From contig CM063506.1 in the NCBI GenBank assembly GCA_032207245.1, forward strand, positions 37,164,742-37,228,741: a stretch of DNA of 64,000 nucleotides. Direction: 5' to 3'. Within the stretch, counting starts at the first letter, position 1, and the number at the start of each line of letters is the position of its first letter. Shown here piece by piece: positions 35,601-44,054 of this stretch. A program made the translations under genes and the position numbers. The stretch comes from Pardosa pseudoannulata (Eukaryota > Arthropoda > Arachnida > Araneae > Lycosidae). The notes below the pieces were generated by a model, which saw nothing but the letters and a program-made list of their open reading frames with translations, did no database searches and was not told the origin of the DNA.

Positions 35601-38600
35601 AGGTCTATGAGTCAAAAAATCTGTGTCATAAAAAATTGGCCATTTAGAAGGGTGACCACTCGGAGAAGTTTCGAAGTTATTACTGACTCTTGGGAGTAAC
35701 TGAAATATAAAACTTTAGCAAATAATACAGCCTAACCTCATTAATTAGCTGAAATTTAAAGATCACAAAAGGTCATTTCTATAAACGAAAAATCGTGTGA
35801 TAGATATCTATATATATAAAAATGAATTTGTGTGTGTCTGTCTGTCTGTATGTATGTATGTACTCAATAGACTCAAAAACTATCCATCCAATCGCCGTGA
35901 AAATTTGGGAAATGTTTAGGTATATCCCTGGGAAGGTTTTTGTAAATTTTCAACGTTCGAAATTGATTCCTTCCCCCTTTTTCGAGAATTTCATGTCATT
36001 ATTCCAAGCATTATTTTCCCCGGTTAAACGCAAACGATTAAGTTTTTAATTTATCGCATCATATCTAAGGGAAAGAAGCAATGTTTCTAGCAATGTGACG
36101 TCATCCCAAGTAATTGTTTTAAACGCAGTTTTCCACGGTTAAAAGCAGGAGATTAAAATGTTCAATTCATCACATAATAAATAGGTGAAAATGATATTTT
36201 TCTATCATTATGACGTCATTCATTTAAATATTTCATTTATTCATTTCTTATTTTATATTATTTAAAATCGTCTGCTTAGTATCTATTCGATTTGAACTGA
36301 AATTTGAGATATAAAGTGATTCACTTTCATTTCTATGTGACGCAAATTATAGCATTTTTATATGAGAACTAATTTTAAATTTAATTCTTGGTTCTTTTTT
36401 ATGTTACAATGAAATGCATATCAACAATATTCTAAGTACAAAAAGTACAAATTTCAGTGACTCTCATGGCCAAATAAAACCTATCATTTTATATAGTTAT
36501 CTTCATATTCATATGGTTGTCGATATGAATGTGTGTTTCTGTTTCATACAAAACTATGTGGTTTGTCATAAATTTCCTTAATTTTGGAAAACATTTATTA
36601 CTACCAACAAAATTAGCACTGTTGCTGTCAAAACCTGTGCTTCCTATTCTATCACGTAATATGACAAGATCTGTTAACTTTGCTAATCAACGTACAGTAG
36701 TAATACAGTAATGCAATTTAGGGTTAAGCTTATATTTTACAATAAAAAAAGTTTGAGCAAATTTAATATAAGACAAATTCGATTATAAAAACTGAATAAT
36801 GTTATAATACGCTTATGATAGAAATATATAAACATGCCAATGACTCGAACTGAACTGTGACGAATTTAGAGAGTTATTCACGAAAAATAAATCTTTGTTT
36901 AAAAGTAATATATTAAGTTCACCGTAGCGAAGCACGGGCAAACTTGCTAGTTACTTTACATAATACATATAGCTATTAGTTCTGATTTTAAGTATCTGTC
37001 CAGGGAAAAAATAACTTGTGCAATTCTGGAACAATTATAAAAAAAATCAATCCAAATAATAAAAATATAAATAATAGCAGAAACTTGAAAATTTAGGAGA
37101 TTGTTAATAGGAGTGCATTCTATCTTCACTGAAAGGAAAAATCATTTCAAATAAACTTAAGAATTCTACAGACTATTTTTTAACTGTTCATAAAAAAAAA
37201 AGATACTAGGCATTAATGGATTAATGGAATGTATTTCCACAAATCAAAAGAACATCGCTAAAAGCTTTATTAATAAGATAGTAAAAAAAAATATTTTATA
37301 GCTTTACTTTTTTTTTAAATTTAGAATTTTAAATAATTCCTGTATATTTCTGTATACAAGCCGAGAATTTTTTGGCTTTTTTACTACAGACTATTTTTTA
37401 ACTGTTCATAAAAAATAGATGCTAGGCATTAATGGGTTAATGGAATGCATTTCTACAAATCAAAAGAACATCACTAAAAGCTTTATTAATATAATAAGAT
37501 AGTAGAAAGAATATTTTAGAGTTTTGTATTTTTATTTAATTTAGAATTTTAAATAATTACTGTATATTTCCATGTATAAACTGAGAATTTTTTTTTTTTG
37601 GCTTTTTTAAAGGGGGTCGCTTTATATATGGGTCCATGGAACACATATAATAAATGTGTTTTTTGGCAACCTTTTTTGCTGTTGGCCACAAAAAGTTGTC
37701 AAATCAGCAAAAATTAACAAAATGGTTAAAATAAATAGTAAAGAACAAAAATGAAAATTCATAACGGCAAAAAGTAAGTAAAATGTGCAAAAATTTTTAA
37801 ATGAGAAACATAAAAATTGAAAAATAAATTTTAAATCACTCCTATTTGTGTTATAATTGCTCCAAAACAACAGTACAATAATGGAAGTGTACTGGCTGAT
37901 CTTCTAATAAACACAATTCTATGTAACCCAGAAGCAATTGATGAATTGCCAAACATAGCATCTTTTTATTTTTCCTAAGCTTATATTGCTTAAATTAAAG
38001 AAAAAGTTATCTTTATATAGGGTTGTCAGAATTGAAACTTCTCATTAGCATCTAAGTAAAAATATCATTGGTTGCATGGTCTAGCATAGTAATCTTAGAT
38101 AAGTTAGTGTAAATTGTGAAATTAACTAAGATGCATAAAATTATTTAAAATATAAGTTGTTTTCCCTCGCCACTTTTAAAATGTGCAAAGATATGTCCTT
38201 GTATGTATATCGAGATGCAACCGATTCTCTACTTCCACAGTATTTAAATTTAATGCTATGGTGAAAAAGATTTGAGAAGCATTAGTCTAGCATTTTAATT
38301 TAAAGCATCTTGATTGGAAAATATTTGCCCTCATTACCTGCTTAACAATATTTTTTGGCTTCTTGATAACTTATTTAAAGTTCTAGGAATTGTTTTTTTC
38401 ACTTTGGCTTATATATGGGTTTTGAACTTTGGATAAATTTTTGAAGAAAAATCGTATCTTATATTCGTAATTATACAGTAGTTTGAATCACATTTTCCTT
38501 CTTTTACTTTCACACTTTACTAAATATAGCATGGGTGTTTGTGCTCTGGGAAAACTCTGGAATTCTCGAGGTTTCCCATAGAAATTCCAGATTTCTGTAG

Positions 38601-39924
38601 GAATAAATTTGCGAATTATTTCCCTTTACTTCTTTCTGTTTGCTTTGAAAGCAAATCAAAGAATGTAACATGTTTTAAATTGATAAAACTGGACAGCATC
38701 CAAATGTAGGTAGGATACAACCTTCTGTAACCAGAATTCATGTGTTCAAATCTTACTGATGGTTTAGATGTTTTAAGCTGTTTGAAATCAACTTTAAGCA
38801 GCAGGTGCCAGTCTCATTTGCTAACATGTAGCAAAGAAAAAAAAAAGTTATGTTGCAAACTAAGCCAAACTGAATTGCTCACACCCTACATTCTTGTGTT
38901 TGTATCAGAATTTCTTACTTTTATGGACTATTAATTGGTCAAAGATAGGTTGTCAGAGTGATTAAGCAACAACTGATAAGTTTTTTTTTTTATATTTCAG
39001 CTTCAACAGTCAGTATTAAGGTATGAAGAATGTCTCATATTTTGTGAAATAGATATTAATAACTAATAACCATGCTATTTTTAGACAGCTACATTTAGAA
39101 AATTTTGACAAAATTGAGTCACAAAAATTTTTGCATTATGAAATCATGTAGCAAAATTTTTATCTGTACTTTTTTACTTTTACCTTAGTTTACAATGACA
39201 TAGTCAATTAAAAACCTTTTCTATACACAGTATAGGAAGGAGGGGTGAATTTAGTGTTACATGGATGTTTTTCCCTTGCCAAAGCACAGAGTATTGAGTT
39301 ATATATTCATGTAATATATCAAAATTATTAACCCTAAAATAGCTATCCAAAATTATACTCTTTTCCCTTCTCATTAATATCTAATTTCCCAGCCCAAAAA
39401 TGTAAGATATAGTAGTGTTTGTTCTCAAACTTAAATTCTTTTTACTCATTTCTCAAATTTAATGCTGGAATAAATGGTAATTTTTCATCAAGATCTTCAG
39501 CTCTCCTGGGGAAAAAAATTTTTTTTTTTTCTCCTGGAATAATTGAAAATGTGTCTGTGATCTTTCTTAATGTTCAAGGTTCACTCTTGCGTCACAAAAT
39601 TGCTGACCAAGATTTATTCTCATGAAAACAAAATCACATGGCTTACTTGTTGTGGGGCTAACATTGGCTGCAAATGTGTGTATTCTTCTAACATTCTGTG
39701 TAGGGATTTTAAACTGAAAAGACAATCGGTAGACTGATGCATTTTTAATATTCATTAAATGTGAAACTGCATGACTCTGGACAGTTTTTCTGAAGTCACA
39801 ACTGCCAGGCTTCTCCTTGCCCAACAAGTCTGGACAAATTAAATAATTGGAGTTAATCATGTGTAAGATTTTGAATTATATCTTAACTGTTTATCCCTAT
39901 TTTTGTCATGTGCTAAAAGCATGT

Positions 39925-39964
<40 letters not shown>

Positions 39965-42900
39965 TCAACATTGTTGGAATGGACAAACTCTGAATAAACT
40001 TCAAGCTATTAAAGCTCGTATCACTATGTGGCCCTTCGATTCCTTCTCGCCGAAAGATGTGATTGTAACTCGTCTCCGAATAGGACATACTCGTCTCACT
40101 CACCGTCATTTACTCGTAGGTGAACCCGCTCCCACTTGCCTTCACTGCAAGGTTGCTGTTACCGTGAAGCACATTCTTTTAGACTGTCCTGTTTACAATA
40201 AAGAAAGATTTTTATACTTCAATTCGCACACTATTCCATTACCCGCTTTACTTAATGCTACCCCACATCAAAATATCTTTCGGTTTTTGAAGCATATTGG
40301 CTTTTATCAACTTATTTAATTCCTCACTCCTTTTCTTTGAAAATTTTTTTTAATGTTCAGCTTTTCTTTACACATATTTTCATTTAACTCTTAACCAGTT
40401 TTATACGTTTTTTATAAGATATTGTGTACCTCTTTGTCTTCTTGTATTTTACATTTGTTTTATTTTCTGTACAGCTTTTACACTGTATGAGGTCTCTTAA
40501 CCATGTGTTTGGCACAGTATGTCCCATGAGGATACAGTGCCATTAAGCATCAAAAAACCAACCAACCAACCAACCTATGTATATGTTTTACCTGATATAA
40601 ATCTTATTTAATTATTATGTATACACATAAAACTAATTTTTCATTTAATGTTATTTACATTTTTTAAGAATATTTATATTGTTTAATATATATTATTTAG
40701 GAGTGGGGTAATCTGCTTGAAGCAAAGCTACAAATGTTTGAATTAGCTGTGGAAGATACTTTAGTTGAGCATGGAGCTGTAAGTAAAATAAATTATACTA
40801 GAAAATGGGATATAATAAAATTTTTTACCTGTTATCAGTAAGTCACTTTTGGTATTATTTTTATATTTCTAGAAAGTTATTGAAACTCAAATTGACCCTC
40901 AGAAATTAGCAGAGGCTGCTACTTATTTATATGCCCAAGCTGGTGTGTTATCCAGGTCATCCCGATCATATTGCATTGGTTTAAGAAATTCACAGCATGA
41001 GGTATTTTTTCTTTTATTTGAAACAAAAAATTAGTTTTCTTGCTCCTTATGATGCAGCTTAGTTTTTAGTTAAATCTTTTATGGAGTGTAAATATATCAA
41101 TATGAGAATGCAGAGATGTGAATTAGCACTAAATCCTCAGAATGGCATGTTTCAGGGCACACAACATTTTGGTGAATTCATAATTCCACTGCTTTTATTC
41201 ATGGTTTCCGCACACCTGGAAAGTCAGGGAAAATCATGGATTTAGACAATGGATTAATTTTGTCATGGAAAGTTTTGAGCAAAATGAGTAAAAGTCAGGG
41301 ATCTGCTAAACTACCGATTAAAAAAAAATGCATTGAATTGTTTAATTCTATTTTTACTTGTCATTTGGCTGAAGTTACTGAGTTTGGTATTTATGTATTA
41401 TCCTATTGACCATATTGCCAAGTAAAATTTGTTCGCCAAGGAAACTCAAAGCAAGAAAGCTTAATGGGTGGGTAAATGTATATTATTCTGGTTTTTTTCT
41501 TAAATTGTAGATTAAAATTTTATTAATATAATAATTATTTTTTAATAAAAATTAGTTAAGATTTTTGCACAAAATATAAGTTTATCTCTAGGGATATTGT
41601 ATATAAACATTATAGGGTTATATTTGGCTATTATTCATGGTCATCTGAATAATACCAAAGTACCCTGAATTCAAATTGGAAACATTTTGATTGAAAAATT
41701 GCTATATGATTAAACTTAGGTATGTAGATACAACAATTTATTTTTATGTATGTGAGTTTATTAACACTTATAAAGTAAGTTTATAGTTTTTTTATGATAA
41801 AATTCCTGTAATTTCTCTAAAAGCATATATTTTATTTGTATGTACATCAGAAGTTTTATTCATATATACTTTTAACGAAAGCTTTTTAAAGTCATGGAAA
41901 ATGATCTGCTAAATCAGGGAAAGTCATGAAAAGTCATAGATTTGAAAAATTTTATTTTGGCAGATACCCTGTATATATATATACACACACACATAAAAAT
42001 CTGATGTAGATTTCACGTGATTTCCTTATACGCCTATTAATTATAGTATTTTATTATTTTGTATAATGCATCAACAAAAAGATCATTTATACATTCTCTT
42101 CAAGGCTCAAAGTATTTTATTTCTCAGAAAACAACAGTGTTGTCTGAGTGTAGAGCTCAAATATTGCTATCTGGTGGAAACCCACAGGATTAATTTTCAT
42201 TATATGAATGTTTCATTCTATACCAAAATATTTTGCAATTACAATACTTTTTTTACTCCCTGGCGTGAAATAATAAGTAAAATTTAACATTTTCTGCATT
42301 GCTGTGGTGTAGTACATTGCTGTTGTTACTTCAAATCCATTAATAACCCAAGTTTGCTTTATATCATCTTTAATTATAGTTAAATGCCACTGATCTATAT
42401 TACAATATTCAAATATAGAACAAAAGATAAGGAAATATATTTAAAAAATAAAAAGTAAAAGAAGCACTCCACGTGCTACACCAGAAAGAAAAATTGTCAA
42501 AGTCCAAGAGCATGCTGCATTCTTTTCCTTCCTTCCAACTACTCCAGCAACCCTATAGTTTTTCCATTATCCTGTGCTGATGCGTCTGTTGTTCCATTGA
42601 CCTGTGCACAACGCATCCTTTCTCAGCTCTCTCCAGATTGACCGAGAGTCCAAGCATGGTCCTGAATCGCCTCCTGGCGACCAGTCACAACTCTCTAAAA
42701 CTTGGTGAAGTTTAAGTGCAGTCGTTTTCACTGGCCACACCACACGTCTCCTCAAATCGTGAAAAAATACTTGGGCATGCAACCCACAACGTGTGAGTGC
42801 GATGAGCAAATCCGTTTCGCAAACCTTATGTAAAACATAGCTGCACTCTCACATGCATTTATTTTTATTTATATTTTCCTTAAAATGACTTTAAAAGCTC

Positions 42901-44014
42901 TGTTTCTACTGCATATGAATACATTGATATATTTGTGTCGCATTGTTCTAGATCAGTAGCATTATTGTTTGTTTTATAGCTATTTTTCATAATAAGAATG
43001 TTGAGAGTAATAAGAATGAAGGTGCACAAGTAGATGTTTATAACAGTCCTAAATGCAAAATTTTAACATTCATTTTCAGTTATGCCCAGCAGTGTAATGT
43101 TTACAATATTAAAATTACATGTTATATAGAGTGCTGATTGCTATCAAAAGAATTACTAGATATTATACTAGAATTCACTACTGGATGTTATAATAGTCCT
43201 AAATACAAAATTTGAATATACTATGTATATATTGATAAAATATAGTTTTGAGTTATGCAAGATACAGAGGTACATACATATATCACAATAAAACTAGCAA
43301 AAAGTTTTCTTGTAGGTACGTAAATTAGTAGCACTGAAACTTGTTGAAATTGATTCAGACATGTTAAAATTGCATATATTTTTAAATCTGAGCACTGAAA
43401 TTTTTCATGAATACAATTGTTCCTTTATTTTGTACAACAGTTTGAAGATTCATATATATATGTGTGCATATTATATGCTACATTATGCATAAGCCCTGAC
43501 ACTCATAAATGAAATGGCTCACAATGATTCCTTATGTGATTATCTGACACATAAGATAACCAAACAAGTAGTGATATTTTTTGTAGTCAAATTTGTACAC
43601 CATCAATCATAGCTCTGCTCTTGATGTACTTGTCATTTATTCATGATCTATGACTGTTTACAGTTACTGTGATATGGTCATAAGTTTGTAGTATCTTTTT
43701 AATCGTCTAAAAAAATAAAATATTTAAATAGACAACCTACAATGAATTTATTTTCTGATACTTAAAAAAGTAAAACTGACTTAATTTTTATAAAAGTTTG
43801 TCATTAGATATATTAATTTTTATGCTCACTGATTAGCAGCTTTCAAAAAGTATGTTATGTAATATTATTCGTTAGTAAATATATCAGAGGTTTTAGTAAC
43901 TAATTTCTAAAGTCTTCTGTCAAAAATGTTTTTCTAATTCATAATGAATAATTTAAATCCCACTAAAAATATACATATGAACTATTTATATAAAAAAATA
44001 TTTGATATGTTTAA

Positions 44015-44054
<40 letters not shown>

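Larger units (their letters stand above)
35807..36950 (+). mobile_element. Non-autonomous Helitron, 1144 bp
   Basis: It starts TCTATATATATAAAAATGAA followed by TG/TCTG/TATG repeats, and ends CCGTAGCGAAGCACGG (a short hairpin), then GCAAACTTGCTAG. It sits between A (35806) and T (36951). TC start, 3' hairpin, CTAG end and AT target are the Helitron hallmarks. An internal segment with a GGTTAAA core followed by TGACGTCAT is present twice (about 36010 and 36130). The open frame at 35822-36049 is not a protein. Confidence 0.88.
34594..39000. other. Intron 14 contents
   Basis: This 4.4-kb intron holds a Tigger-like element (34707-35672), a Helitron (35807-36950), a tandem duplication joined to a TIR element (37160-38478) and a SINE (38725-38885). 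Confidence 0.75.
39021..40700. other. Intron 15 contents
   Basis: It holds a (TA)n run and a 5'-truncated LINE (39962-40577). The open frames at 39419-39860 match nothing I know. Confidence 0.6.

Noticed and set aside
42567..42809. 80-residue minus-strand protein
   Set aside because: No similarity, no splice or start support; kept only as an unexplained patch.
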